NCBI RefSeq assembly: GCF_009729415.1 | Contig: NZ_MPKW01000022.1 | Span: 177,712 to 241,711 of the forward strand | DNA from: Mycolicibacterium sp. CBMA 234 | GTDB taxonomy: Bacteria; Actinomycetota; Actinomycetes; Mycobacteriales; Mycobacteriaceae | Length of the DNA stretch: 64,000 nucleotides | Direction of reading: 5' to 3' | Shown here: positions 45,799-54,048 of the stretch, piece by piece | How positions within the stretch are numbered: the stretch's first letter is position 1 | How the letters are laid out: every line of letters begins with the position of its first letter | Made by a program: the position numbers and the translations under genes | Notes under the pieces: generated by a model | What the model was told of the DNA's origin: nothing | Databases searched by the model: none | The model's input: the letters and a program-made list of their open reading frames with translations, nothing else

Positions 45799-47349
45799 GT
45801 GCAGGTCACAAGCGTTGGACACGCCGGATTTCGGATCGATACCGCCGCGGGCAGCATTCTGTGCGACCCGTGGGTGAACCCTGCCTACTTCGCGTCGTGG
45901 TTCCCGTTCCCCGACAACAGTCAGCTGGACTGGGACGCCCTCGGCGACTGCGACTACCTCTACGTCAGCCACCTGCACAAGGATCACTTCGATCCGGAGC
46001 ACCTGCGGGCCCACGTCAACAAGGACGCGACGGTGCTGCTGCCGGACTACCCGGTGCCGGACCTGCGTCGTGAGTTGGAGGCCCTGGGCTTCCACACGTT
46101 CTTCGAGACCACCGATTCGGTGAAGCACCGCGTCAGCGGGCCGAAGGGCGATCTGGACGTGATGATCATCGCCTTGCGCGCCCCGGCCGACGGCCCGATC
46201 GGCGACTCCGGTCTCGTGGTGTCCGACGGCGAGACCGTCGCGTTCAACATGAACGACGCTCGGCCCATCGACCTGGACATGGTGGCCACCGAGTTCGGCG
46301 ACGTCGACGTGCACATGCTGCAGTACTCGGGTGCCATCTGGTACCCGATGGTCTACGACATGCCGGCCCGCGCCAAGGAGGCCTTCGGCACCCAGAAGCG
46401 GCAACGGCAGATGGACCGGTCTCGCCAGTACATCGCGCAGGTCGGGGCCACCTGGGTGGTGCCGTCGGCCGGGCCACCATGCTTCCTGGACGCCGAACTG
46501 CGTTGGCTCAACGACGATCACGACGATCCGGCCAACATCTTCCCGGACCAGGCGGTGTTCCTGGACCAGCTGCGCCGGCACGGCCACGACGGCGGATTGC
46601 TGATGATCCCCGGCACCGTCGCGTCCTTCACCGGGTCCGCGCTGGACTCGCTGGTGCATCCGATTCCCGACGCCGAGGCCGAAGCCATCTTCACCACAGG
46701 CAAGGCTGAATACATCGAGGCCTACGCGCAGCGGATGGCGCCGGTCCTGGCCGCCGAAAAGGCCTCGTGGGCACCAGCTTCCGGGGACTCGCTACTGGAA
46801 CCGTTGCGCGCCAAGTTCGAACCGATCATGGTGCAGAGCGACCAGATCTGCGACGGCATCGGCTACCCCGTGGAATTGAAGATCGGCACTGAGACCGTCG
46901 TCCTCGACTTCCCGAAACGGGCTGTGCGCGAAGCGATTCCGGACGAGAAGTTCCGCTACGGCTTCGGTATCGCGCCCGAGCTGGTGCGCACCGTGCTGCG
47001 CGACGACGAGCCGGACTGGGTCAACACCATCTTCCTGTCCACGCGCTTCGAGGCCTGGCGGGTCGGCGGTTACAACGAGTACCTGTACACGTTCTTCAAG
47101 TGCCTGACCGACGAGCGCATCGCCTACGCCGACGGCTGGTTCGCCGAGGCGCACGACACCTCGGCGTCAATCGACTTGGGCGGCTACGAGATTCAGCGCC
47201 GGTGCCCGCACCTGAAGGCCGACCTGTCGAAGTTCGGCGTCGTCGAGGGCAACACCCTGACCTGCAATCTGCACGGCTGGCAGTGGAATCTGGACAACGG
47301 CCGCTGCCTGACCTCCAAGGGACATGAATTACGGAGCGCGAAGCGGTGA
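45799..47349 (+). CDS. Metallo-beta-lactamase fold/Rieske fusion protein (Rv3818-like)
   Basis: The 516-residue product joins an N-terminal metallo-beta-lactamase domain to a C-terminal Rieske [2Fe-2S] domain. The MBL metal motif is SHLHKDHFD (H58, H60, D62, H63), with further candidate ligands in MLQYSGAIWYP. The Rieske ligands are C469, H471 in RCPHLKADLS and C489, H492 in CNLHGWQW, spaced normally. CMP-sialic acid hydroxylase also combines these two domains, but with Rieske at the N-terminus. The substrate is unknown. GTG 45799 is chosen, 38 bases after the APH gene, and the stop overlaps the next start as GTGA. Confidence 0.88.
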   Translation: MQVTSVGHAGFRIDTAAGSILCDPWVNPAYFASWFPFPDNSQLDWDALGDCDYLYVSHLHKDHFDPEHLRAHVNKDATVLLPDYPVPDLRRELEALGFHTFFETTDSVKHRVSGPKGDLDVMIIALRAPADGPIGDSGLVVSDGETVAFNMNDARPIDLDMVATEFGDVDVHMLQYSGAIWYPMVYDMPARAKEAFGTQKRQRQMDRSRQYIAQVGATWVVPSAGPPCFLDAELRWLNDDHDDPANIFPDQAVFLDQLRRHGHDGGLLMIPGTVASFTGSALDSLVHPIPDAEAEAIFTTGKAEYIEAYAQRMAPVLAAEKASWAPASGDSLLEPLRAKFEPIMVQSDQICDGIGYPVELKIGTETVVLDFPKRAVREAIPDEKFRYGFGIAPELVRTVLRDDEPDWVNTIFLSTRFEAWRVGGYNEYLYTFFKCLTDERIAYADGWFAEAHDTSASIDLGGYEIQRRCPHLKADLSKFGVVEGNTLTCNLHGWQWNLDNGRCLTSKGHELRSAKR

Positions 47350-47705
47350 GTGACGCGCCTTCCGACGCTCACTACGACGACGGCCAGATCTTGCTGGACC
47401 GTCAGGCGATCACGTTGCGCCGCTACCACTTTCCGTCGGGCACGTCGAAGGTCATCCCTTTGAAGGCAGTCCGCGGGTACAAGTCCGAGTCGCTGGGCTT
47501 CATCCTCGACCGGTTCCTGATCTGGGGCGGCACCGATCCCCGGCGCTGGCTGCCGCTGGACATCTGGCGGCCCATCAAGTCGACGCTGGTGACGCTCGAC
47601 GTCGCCGGCACCACCCCGGCGCCGGCCTGTACCCCGTTGCGGCCCAAAGAGTTTCTGGCCACACTCGACGAGTTGCTAAAGGGACAAGCTAGCCGTCGAG
47701 ATTGA
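47346..47705 (+). CDS. Conserved hypothetical protein (Rv3819-like)
   Basis: The 119-residue cytoplasmic protein looks like a small beta-rich domain: ILLDRQAITLRRYHFPSGTS, VIPLKAVRGYKSESLG, and IWGGTDPRRWLPLDIW, giving a PH-like or GRAM-like strand pattern. The GTG overlaps the stop of the MBL-Rieske gene, so the pair is almost certainly co-translated and may act together. No catalytic residues are recognised. It is convergent with the small secreted protein gene 14 bases further on. Confidence 0.8.
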   Translation: MSDAPSDAHYDDGQILLDRQAITLRRYHFPSGTSKVIPLKAVRGYKSESLGFILDRFLIWGGTDPRRWLPLDIWRPIKSTLVTLDVAGTTPAPACTPLRPKEFLATLDELLKGQASRRD

Positions 47706-47719
47706 CGAAATGGCGGCTG

Positions 47720-47968
47720 CTACCACCTGGTGCCGTCGAGCCCGGGAATCACGCACCGCCCGTCCGCTGCCACGCGGCCGATAAGCATCCCGTCGTAGCC
47801 AGTGCAAGACGAGTTGAGAGACTCGCAGGTGTTGATGGACGTGATCACCTTGTCCGCGCCGCATGGGGTACCTGGAGCGGGGGGATCGGCTGCGGCCACA
47901 GCGCTGCTGAAGCTCAACACGAGAATTGCCGCAGACGTGACGACGAGCGAGCGGGTCGAGGCGAACAT
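47720..47968 (-). CDS. Small secreted cysteine-containing protein
   Basis: The 82-residue precursor has a clear signal peptide (MFASTRSLVVTSAAILVL...SAVAAADPP) and a mature part of about 55 residues with four Cys (CGADK, CESLNSSC, RCVIPG), enough for two disulfides. Family is not recognised. Two adjacent ATGs (47971 and 47968) are possible; GGAGGT lies four bases before the first and seven before the second, which favours 47968. The frame is open much further upstream with implausible Arg/Gly-rich sequence that overlaps the next gene. Confidence 0.75.
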   Translation of the reverse strand: MFASTRSLVVTSAAILVLSFSSAVAAADPPAPGTPCGADKVITSINTCESLNSSCTGYDGMLIGRVAADGRCVIPGLDGTRW

Positions 47969-48036
47969 CATCGATACCTCCGGCTGACGCCCCCGACGTG
48001 CATTGATGCTACGCCGCAATCGGGCGGTAGTCCGAG

Positions 48037-48846
48037 CTAATCCGCAGCCCGCACCGTCTGCCGCAGTTCTGAGACGTCGTCGGACGCAGTGTCGTACACC
48101 CGCACGATGGCCTGGTCGCCCGGCTTGAGGTAGGTGGACTCCCCCAGCTCGGTGTAGCGCGTGGCGCCGATGCCCACCAGCAGGTGCGTCGGGCGTCCGC
48201 TGGCCACCATCAGGGCGCCGACATCCTCCAAAGGTGTGTCGGCAGAACCCTTTTGGTTGGCCAGCCGGTCGACGATCCAATCCAACAGCTGTGTCCCGTA
48301 GTACGAGTACCCCAGCAGTGGGCTGTCCTGGCCGTACGCGTGCTCGGCACCCGTGCCGTCGTCGAGGAAACTGGCGAGTTGGAGCGTCGAGGTCGGTCCG
48401 TCCGGACTCAAGTCACTGATCTCGAAGAACGAGGCGGCCACACCTTTGGACGCCGGGCCCCAGTTCTTCTTGTGGCTGATCTTCGGGGCACCCGGCCGGC
48501 GGATCGAGCAGTCGTTGAATGCGCCCAGTGCGAACGGCCGCAGTCCGACCACCCGGTCGCCCGACCACGACACCTCACACGCCAGCCCGACCTCGGGCTC
48601 GATCTGCAGGTTCAGCGGCGTATCACTGACCGGCAACTGGACGGCGTCCGTCGACAGCGGGAACTCCCCGAGGAAGGTGTCGCTGCCCGGCGCGTACCAC
48701 GGGAAAATGCCCTTCGGCGCTCCGCCTTCAGACCGGACGTTGACGAAATCGACTGCCTCCCCGGCCTGTTCGAGATGCCCGGCGAAATTTCCCGCCACCC
48801 CGAAGCCGAACCAGCCGCGCATATCGTCCAGGTCCAGATCGATCAT
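48037..48846 (-). CDS. DUF5718 family protein
   Basis: The 269-residue product has the block GWFGFGVAGNFAGHLEQAGEA near the N-terminus, followed by PKGIFPWYAPGSDTFLG, LQIEPEVGLACEV and LGAFNDCSIRR. I associate this with DUF5718, whose members are of similar size and have an unknown role; some resemblance to fumarylacetoacetate-hydrolase-type folds (IEPEVGLACEV with conserved acids) is possible but not certain. ATG 48846 is chosen because upstream sequence in frame overlaps serS in antisense. It ends near the short secreted gene on the same strand. Confidence 0.75.
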   Translation of the reverse strand: MIDLDLDDMRGWFGFGVAGNFAGHLEQAGEAVDFVNVRSEGGAPKGIFPWYAPGSDTFLGEFPLSTDAVQLPVSDTPLNLQIEPEVGLACEVSWSGDRVVGLRPFALGAFNDCSIRRPGAPKISHKKNWGPASKGVAASFFEISDLSPDGPTSTLQLASFLDDGTGAEHAYGQDSPLLGYSYYGTQLLDWIVDRLANQKGSADTPLEDVGALMVASGRPTHLLVGIGATRYTELGESTYLKPGDQAIVRVYDTASDDVSELRQTVRAAD

Positions 48847-48881
48847 GGCTGTCACCCTAGTCATGCGCGGCTGGGGTGGGG

Positions 48882-50141
48882 TTACTTCTTGGGTGCCAGC
48901 ACCGCGGTGCCGACGTAGGGCACCAGGGCGTCGGGCACCCGGACGCTGCCGTCGGGCTGCTGGTGGTTCTCCAGGATCGCGACCAGCCAGCGGGTTGTGG
49001 CCAGGGTTCCGTTGAGCGTGGCGGCCGTCTGCGGCTTGCCGTTCTCGTCGCGGTACCGGGTCGAGAGCCGGCGGGCCTGGAACGTGGTGCAGTTCGAGGT
49101 CGAGGTCAGCTCGCGGTACGCCTGCTGCGTCGGCACCCAGGCCTCGCAGTCGTACTTGCGGGCCGCCGACGACCCGAGATCGCCTGCTGCGACGTCGATT
49201 ACCCGGTAGGGCACCTCGATCATGGCGAGCATCTGACGCTGCCAGTTGAGCAGCTTCTGGTGCTCGGCCTCGGCGTCTTCGGGCTTGCAGTAGATGAAGG
49301 CCTCGACCTTGTCGAACTGGTGCACCCGGATGATGCCGCGGGTGTCCTTGCCGTAGCTGCCGGCCTCGCGGCGGAAGCACGACGACCATCCGGCGTACCG
49401 CAGCGGCCCTTCGGCCAGGTCCAGGATTTCGTCGGAGTGGTAGCCGGCCAGCGGCACCTCGGAGGTCCCGACGAGGTACATGTCGTCGGCTTCGAGGCGG
49501 TAGATCTCGTCGGCGTGCGCACCCAGGAATCCGGTGCCGCGCATCACTTCTGGACGCACCAGCACTGGCGGGATCATCAGGGTGAACCCGTTCTCGGTGG
49601 CCAGCCGCACAGCCAACTGCAACAGCCCGAGCTGCAGCAGGGCGCCTTGGCCGGTCAGGAAGTAGAACCGCGACCCGGATACCTTGGCGCCGCGCTCCAT
49701 GTCCAGCAGGCCGAGAGCTTCACCGAGTTCGAGGTGGTCTTTCGGATTCTCGATGGCCGTCGGCGTGCCGACGATGTCGAGTACCTCGAAGTCGCTCTCG
49801 CCGCCGGCGGGCACGCCGTCGATGATGACGTTGCCGATCGCCATGTGGGCGGCGGTGAAGGCAGCCTCCATCTCGGTCTGCCGCGCCTCGATCTCCTTGA
49901 TCGCCGCGGACAGCTCCTTGGCCTTCTCCAGCAGTGCGGGCCGTTCCTCCGGGCTGGCGGAGCCGACGAGCTTGCTCGCCGCCTTCTGGTTGGCCCGCGC
50001 GGTGTCTGCCTCCGCGATGGCGGCGCGCCGGGCCGCATCGGCATCCAGCAGCGCATCGACAAGGGCAGGGTCTTCGCCACGGGACCGTTGTGACGCTCGC
50101 ACCCGGTCCGGATCTTCGCGCAGCAGCTTGAGGTCGATCAC
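48882..50141 (-). CDS. serS: Seryl-tRNA synthetase SerS
   Basis: SerS charges tRNA-Ser with serine. The 419-residue length is standard. An N-terminal helical arm (about 30-100, with ASPEERPALLEKAKELSAAI) binds tRNA, and the class II core follows. Motif 2 is seen in CFRREAGSYGKDTRGIIRVHQF, and motif 3 in LNGTLATTRWLVAILEN. The start is GTG 50141 (MIDLKLLREDPDRVRASQ), the usual beginning of SerS; the frame continues open upstream but runs into the divergent membrane protein gene. Part of the 118-base gap before the divergent gene has two TGTCACA copies (50233-50259). Confidence 0.96.
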   Translation of the reverse strand: MIDLKLLREDPDRVRASQRSRGEDPALVDALLDADAARRAAIAEADTARANQKAASKLVGSASPEERPALLEKAKELSAAIKEIEARQTEMEAAFTAAHMAIGNVIIDGVPAGGESDFEVLDIVGTPTAIENPKDHLELGEALGLLDMERGAKVSGSRFYFLTGQGALLQLGLLQLAVRLATENGFTLMIPPVLVRPEVMRGTGFLGAHADEIYRLEADDMYLVGTSEVPLAGYHSDEILDLAEGPLRYAGWSSCFRREAGSYGKDTRGIIRVHQFDKVEAFIYCKPEDAEAEHQKLLNWQRQMLAMIEVPYRVIDVAAGDLGSSAARKYDCEAWVPTQQAYRELTSTSNCTTFQARRLSTRYRDENGKPQTAATLNGTLATTRWLVAILENHQQPDGSVRVPDALVPYVGTAVLAPKK

Positions 50142-50259
50142 GGGCGTCAGACTACTTTTCTGTTTTGGCCACTGCGAGCGCGCCCGTAGCGAGGCCCTGA
50201 CACAACCACATAACGTTACAACTGCAACTCTTGTCACAGCTCCGTCAGCGGCTGTCACA

Positions 50260-51729
50260 ATGGAGCCGATGTTGGACGCACCCGCGGCGGTCGACCTGGG
50301 CTCTGACCCGGACCCAGACGCGCCGAAGACGACGGCCTCCTGGTGGCGACGCATGCAAGCCATGCATGTCACCGGGACTCAACGCGCGCTCGCTCTGTCC
50401 GCGCTCGGTGGCCTGCTCATCGCGGGCATCCTCACCGTCTTGCCCGACGGTTCACTCGGCCCGTCTGGGCTCGGCTTCAACAATGGCCGCATCAATGCCG
50501 GCCGGGTCAGTGACACCCTCGACCGCGCCAAGCCCGGCGACTGCCTGAACTGGCCGGATCGCACCCCGGACGCCGTCGAGATCGTCGACTGCAAGAACGA
50601 GCACCGGTTCGAGGTCGCCTCGTCGCTCGACATGAAAACCTTCCCGGGCAGCGAATACGGCCCGAACGCGGCGCCGCCGTCGGACGCCCGGATCAAGCAG
50701 ATCAGCCAGGAGCAGTGCCAGAACGCGGCGCGCGATTACCTGGGCCCGCGCTTCGATCCGAACGGCAAGTTCGCGGTCAGCCTGGTGTGGTCCGGCGACA
50801 AGGCCTGGAAGACCAAGGGCCAGCGCCGCATGTTGTGCGGCCTGCAACTACTGGGTCCGAGCAGCCAACAACTGGCCTACAAGGGCAAGGTCGCCGATGT
50901 CGACCAGTCCAAGGTGTGGCCGGCCGGCACCTGCCTGGGTATCGACCCGGCGACCAACCAGCCGACCGACATCCCCGTCGACTGCTCGGCGCCGCACGCC
51001 ATGGAGGTCACCGGCGCGGTCAACCTGGCCGACAAGTACCACGACGTGATGCCAGCCGAGCCCGACCAGCTGGCGTACATCAAGGACTCCTGCACCAAGA
51101 CCACCGACGAGTACCTGGCTCCGGTTCAGCTGCGTGGCACCACGCTCACGCTCACCTACAGCTCGATCTCCCTGCCCAGTTGGGCGGCAGGCAGCCGGCA
51201 GGTGTCCTGCAGCATCGGCTCGTCGCTCGGCAACGGTGGTTGGTCGACGCTGGTGGGCAGCGCCAAGGGGCCGCTGATGATCAACGGCCAGTCGCCGGTC
51301 GCGCCGCCGGCCATCCCGGACGAACGGCTGAACCTGCCGGCGATCCCGGTCGTCGAGCCGCCGGCGGACACGTCGTCGCAGGGTTCGTCCTCGCAAGGTT
51401 CTTCGTCGAGCCAGTCCGGTCAGTCCGGCCAGACCCAGCGCGGCCAGCAGACGCCGTCGACGCCGTCGGGCACCCAGCACATGCCGGGCCAGCCCGACAC
51501 CTCGAACCAGCAGGGCCCCGCCACGCCTGGCACCCCTCAGCAGCAGCAGGGCAACACGATCCTCAATGGCCCGCCGCCCCCGCCACCGGTGCCGGGCAGC
51601 GGCGCCCCGCTGGAGGGTCCGCCGGCTGAGGACGAGCCCGCTCCTGGTGCACCGCCGGCCGGGCCGGTGGGCGCAGGCGCTCCGCCGGGACCGGCCGCAC
51701 CAGCTCCGGTCCCGCCGCCCGCGCCGTAG
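50260..51729 (+). CDS. Septum-formation family membrane protein (Rv3835-like)
   Basis: The 489-residue protein has a short cytoplasmic start, one membrane helix (about 43-62, ALALSALGGLLIAGILTVL), an extracellular region with two related Cys-containing septum-formation-like domains (GDCLNWP...IVDCKNEHRFEV and GTCLGIDP...VDCSAPHAMEV), and a long Pro/Gln/Ser/Gly-rich C-terminal tail. A role in division or envelope structure is suggested by the family name only. Start could also be ATG 50269 (MLDAPAAVDLG). It is divergent from serS and followed 2 bases later by a small zincin gene. Confidence 0.87.
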   Translation: MEPMLDAPAAVDLGSDPDPDAPKTTASWWRRMQAMHVTGTQRALALSALGGLLIAGILTVLPDGSLGPSGLGFNNGRINAGRVSDTLDRAKPGDCLNWPDRTPDAVEIVDCKNEHRFEVASSLDMKTFPGSEYGPNAAPPSDARIKQISQEQCQNAARDYLGPRFDPNGKFAVSLVWSGDKAWKTKGQRRMLCGLQLLGPSSQQLAYKGKVADVDQSKVWPAGTCLGIDPATNQPTDIPVDCSAPHAMEVTGAVNLADKYHDVMPAEPDQLAYIKDSCTKTTDEYLAPVQLRGTTLTLTYSSISLPSWAAGSRQVSCSIGSSLGNGGWSTLVGSAKGPLMINGQSPVAPPAIPDERLNLPAIPVVEPPADTSSQGSSSQGSSSSQSGQSGQTQRGQQTPSTPSGTQHMPGQPDTSNQQGPATPGTPQQQQGNTILNGPPPPPPVPGSGAPLEGPPAEDEPAPGAPPAGPVGAGAPPGPAAPAPVPPPAP

Positions 51730-51731
51730 CC

Positions 51732-52082
51732 ATGCCCGTACGCATGGCCCGACAGCGGTTCGAAGAGTTGGTGTCCGACGCACTCGACCTGATCCCGCCC
51801 CGGCTCGCCGCTGCGCTCGACAACGTCGTCGTACTGGTGCAGCCGCGGCACCCCGACGATCCCGACATCCTCGGCCTGTATGAAGGCGTCGCGCTCACCG
51901 AACGCGACTCCTTCTACGCCGGTTCGCTACCGGACACCATCACGATCTACCGCGAGGCCCTGCTCGACATGTGCGACAGCGAGCAGCAGGTGGTCGACGA
52001 GGTCGCCATCACGGTGATCCACGAGATCGCCCATCACTTCGGCATCGATGACGATCGGCTGCACGAACTGGGCTGGGGCTGA
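51732..52082 (+). CDS. Small zincin-like metallopeptidase (Rv3836-like)
   Basis: The 116-residue protein is a minimal zincin of the DUF1025/Zincin_1 type. The motif VIHEIAHHFGIDDDRL has H97, E98 and H101, with a third Gly-xx-Asp ligand site beginning at G104. ERDSFYAGSLPDTITIYREA is typical of the family. The substrate and whether it is a true protease are unknown. ATG 51732 lies two bases after the septum protein's stop; ATG 51744 (MARQRF) is another possibility. The pair appears to be one transcript, so the enzyme might act near the membrane protein's cytosolic end. Confidence 0.88.
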   Translation: MPVRMARQRFEELVSDALDLIPPRLAAALDNVVVLVQPRHPDDPDILGLYEGVALTERDSFYAGSLPDTITIYREALLDMCDSEQQVVDEVAITVIHEIAHHFGIDDDRLHELGWG

Positions 52083-52153
52083 CCGCTTATCAGCACGGCC
52101 GGGAGCAGCGCGGCAGCCCAGTTTTGTCGGACCGCGGTGTTACAACAGAGTCC

Positions 52154-52351
52154 ATGAGCACCACCTGCCGCCCCTGTGTGGACGGCCTGGCGCATTGCCA
52201 CGGGACGGTCATCGTGCACAGCGGCCTACCCGCCGAGTGCACCGACGACGCGTGCGCGCTACCGGAATCCGAGCACACCCTGCGCGTGGACTGCGATGTG
52301 GTCGGCTGCGGCTGCGGCCAGCCCGCACTCGTCGCGCGCGTCGCGGGGTAG
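52154..52351 (+). CDS. Small cysteine-rich protein
   Basis: The 65-residue protein has eight Cys: CRPC, LAHCHG, AECTDDAC, RVDCDVVGCGCG. The spacing (two CxxC-like or close pairs with His) suggests binding of Zn or another metal; no signal peptide is visible. ATG 52154 (MSTTCRPCVDG) is preferred; the frame is open a little further upstream with no ribosome site. It is convergent and directly abuts the phosphoglycerate mutase stop (52352). Family is not recognised, but the composition is too regular to be chance. Confidence 0.65.
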   Translation: MSTTCRPCVDGLAHCHGTVIVHSGLPAECTDDACALPESEHTLRVDCDVVGCGCGQPALVARVAG

Positions 52352-53026
52352 TCAGCCCATCGGGTCGGCCGGGGCCGGCGCCTCAGCGTCGTGTCCCGGA
52401 TAGAACGGCGGCAGCATCGTGCCCCACTGCACGCAGCTCCACCGACCATCGGTGATCGGGGTCAGCACGACGCACTCGGTGTTGCCCAGGTGGTGCTCCA
52501 TCGCGAATTCGCCGTCCACGCCGGCCAAGTGAGCCGCCACCAGCCGGATAGCCGCGCCGTGGCTCACCACCAGGACGTCGCCTGCCCACTCGTGGTCGTC
52601 CAAGTTCCGGACCCGAAGGTTGGTCAGCACCGGCAGATAGCGGTCCAGCACTTCGCGGCCGCTCTCGCCACCAGGCATCGCCGCATCCAGCGAGCCCTTC
52701 TGCCAGTCCAGGTAGACGGCGTCGAACTGCTCGACGGCCTCCGGGTCGCTGCGGTCTTCGAGGTCGCCGACCTGCACTTCGTGGATGCCGTGCGCTTCGA
52801 CGGAGTCGAGGCCCAGTCCGTCCGCGATGGCGGCGGCGGTCTGCTGCGCGCGCAGCGCCACCGAATGCACCACCAGCCCAACGGGATGCGCCCAGTCGAT
52901 GCCGAAATCACGTGCCTGCTGATGACCAAGTTGGGTCAGCGGCGCTCCAGGAGGCCGGGTGTCCAATCGTTTCGCGACGTTCGCCTCCGACTGACCGTGC
53001 CGCACCAGAACCAAACGGCCACTCAC
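52352..53026 (-). CDS. Histidine phosphatase/phosphoglycerate mutase family protein (Rv3837c-like)
   Basis: The 224-residue product has the RHGQSEAN phosphohistidine motif at its start (LVLVRHGQSEANV) and the second catalytic His in VVSHGAAIRLVA. Such proteins are often phosphatases rather than true mutases. The start GTG 53026 (MSGRLVLVRHG) overlaps the pheA stop as GTGA, implying co-translation; the frame is open upstream to 53059. The substrate is unknown, and nothing ties it to phenylalanine biosynthesis except position. Confidence 0.88.
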   Translation of the reverse strand: MSGRLVLVRHGQSEANVAKRLDTRPPGAPLTQLGHQQARDFGIDWAHPVGLVVHSVALRAQQTAAAIADGLGLDSVEAHGIHEVQVGDLEDRSDPEAVEQFDAVYLDWQKGSLDAAMPGGESGREVLDRYLPVLTNLRVRNLDDHEWAGDVLVVSHGAAIRLVAAHLAGVDGEFAMEHHLGNTECVVLTPITDGRWSCVQWGTMLPPFYPGHDAEAPAPADPMG

Positions 53027-53928
53027 GCGCGGTCCCCCTCTCTCAAACCCGCCAACCATTGCGTCGCCTCATCCGTGACCGGCGGCGTCGCGCCCGCGGC
53101 CACCCCCGTCGGCCACGAGCCTAGGTACCGCACCTCGGCCACTCGCCGGTGCAGCGCCTTCAGTGCCTCGGCAACCGGCACGTCGTCGATGTGACCGACG
53201 CAGTCCAAGAAGAAGATGTAGGTGCCCAATTCCGTTCTGGTGGGCCGAGATTCGATGCGGGTCAGGTCGATGTCCCGGATAGCGAACTCCGTCATCGCGG
53301 CAACCAGGGCACCCGGTTCATTACGCAGCCGCAGGACGACGGACGTGCGGTCGGCACCGGTGCGCGGCGGCGGCGGGCCGGGCCGGCCGACGAGCACGAA
53401 ACGTGTTCTGGCATTGGGTTCGTCGACCACACCGTCGGCAAGCGAGTCCAGTCCCCAGCGCACCGCGGCCAGCGCGGTGCTGACACCTGCGTCCACCTGA
53501 CCTTCGGAAACTTGTTGCGCTGCACCGGCATTCGAAATCGCCGGCACCACGGTGGCATGCGGCAGCCGTTCGGAGAGCCAGCGCCGAACCTGAGCCGCGG
53601 CCACGGGGAACGCCGCGACCGTCGACACCGCATCGGCGCTCACCCCTGGCCGCACGACGATGCTGAACGCGACATCAAGGGTGTGCTCGGCGAAAATCTG
53701 CACTCCACTGCCGGATGACAGGCTGTCCATGGTCGGCAGCACCGAGCCCTCGATGGAGTTCTCGATCGGCACGCAGGCGTAGTCGGCAGTACCCATCCGA
53801 ACTGCTTCGAGCGCCGCGCCCGCGCTGTCGCAGGCGATCGGTTCGAAATCCGGGTCGCCCGCAACCAGCTGCAGCATGGCCGCTTCGGTAAAGGTGCCTT
53901 GCGGCCCGAGATAAGCGATGCGTGCCAC
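53023..53928 (-). CDS. pheA: Prephenate dehydratase PheA
   Basis: PheA converts prephenate to phenylpyruvate for phenylalanine synthesis. The 301-residue protein has the catalytic domain (1-195) starting MARIAYLGPQGTFTEAAML, with CVPIENSIEGSV and the catalytic Thr-Arg-Phe in NARTRFVLVGRP. A C-terminal ACT domain follows, with RNEPGALVAAMTEFA and LTRIESRPT, which normally binds phenylalanine as an allosteric regulator. It is monofunctional, as usual in actinobacteria (no chorismate mutase domain). The gap to the divergent IdeR-controlled gene holds the regulatory site at 54011-54029. Confidence 0.96.
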   Translation of the reverse strand: MARIAYLGPQGTFTEAAMLQLVAGDPDFEPIACDSAGAALEAVRMGTADYACVPIENSIEGSVLPTMDSLSSGSGVQIFAEHTLDVAFSIVVRPGVSADAVSTVAAFPVAAAQVRRWLSERLPHATVVPAISNAGAAQQVSEGQVDAGVSTALAAVRWGLDSLADGVVDEPNARTRFVLVGRPGPPPPRTGADRTSVVLRLRNEPGALVAAMTEFAIRDIDLTRIESRPTRTELGTYIFFLDCVGHIDDVPVAEALKALHRRVAEVRYLGSWPTGVAAGATPPVTDEATQWLAGLREGDRA

Positions 53929-54010
53929 GCCGCAACCCTACTGGCTACCAACCGCCGAGGCGTGCGACGCGGATCGTTTCGGTAGCCCTTGCGCCGCCAG
54001 TCTCCAGTAG

Positions 54011-54029
54011 TTAACTTAGGCTTACCTCA
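54011..54029. promoter_or_regulatory. IdeR (iron box) site
   Basis: TTAACTTAGGCTTACCTCA matches 15 of 19 positions of the IdeR consensus TTAGGTTAGGCTAACCTAA. It ends 19 bases before the ATG of the DUF2470 gene, where a bound iron-loaded IdeR would block transcription. In M. tuberculosis the gene at this position (Rv3839) is IdeR-regulated, which agrees. Confidence 0.8.
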
Positions 54030-54048
54030 CTTAAAGCGAAGGCGGGAC

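Noticed and set aside
50142..50259. T-box or other leader for serS
   Set aside because: No specifier stem or terminator-like structure is seen; only a pair of TGTCACA repeats near the divergent gene.
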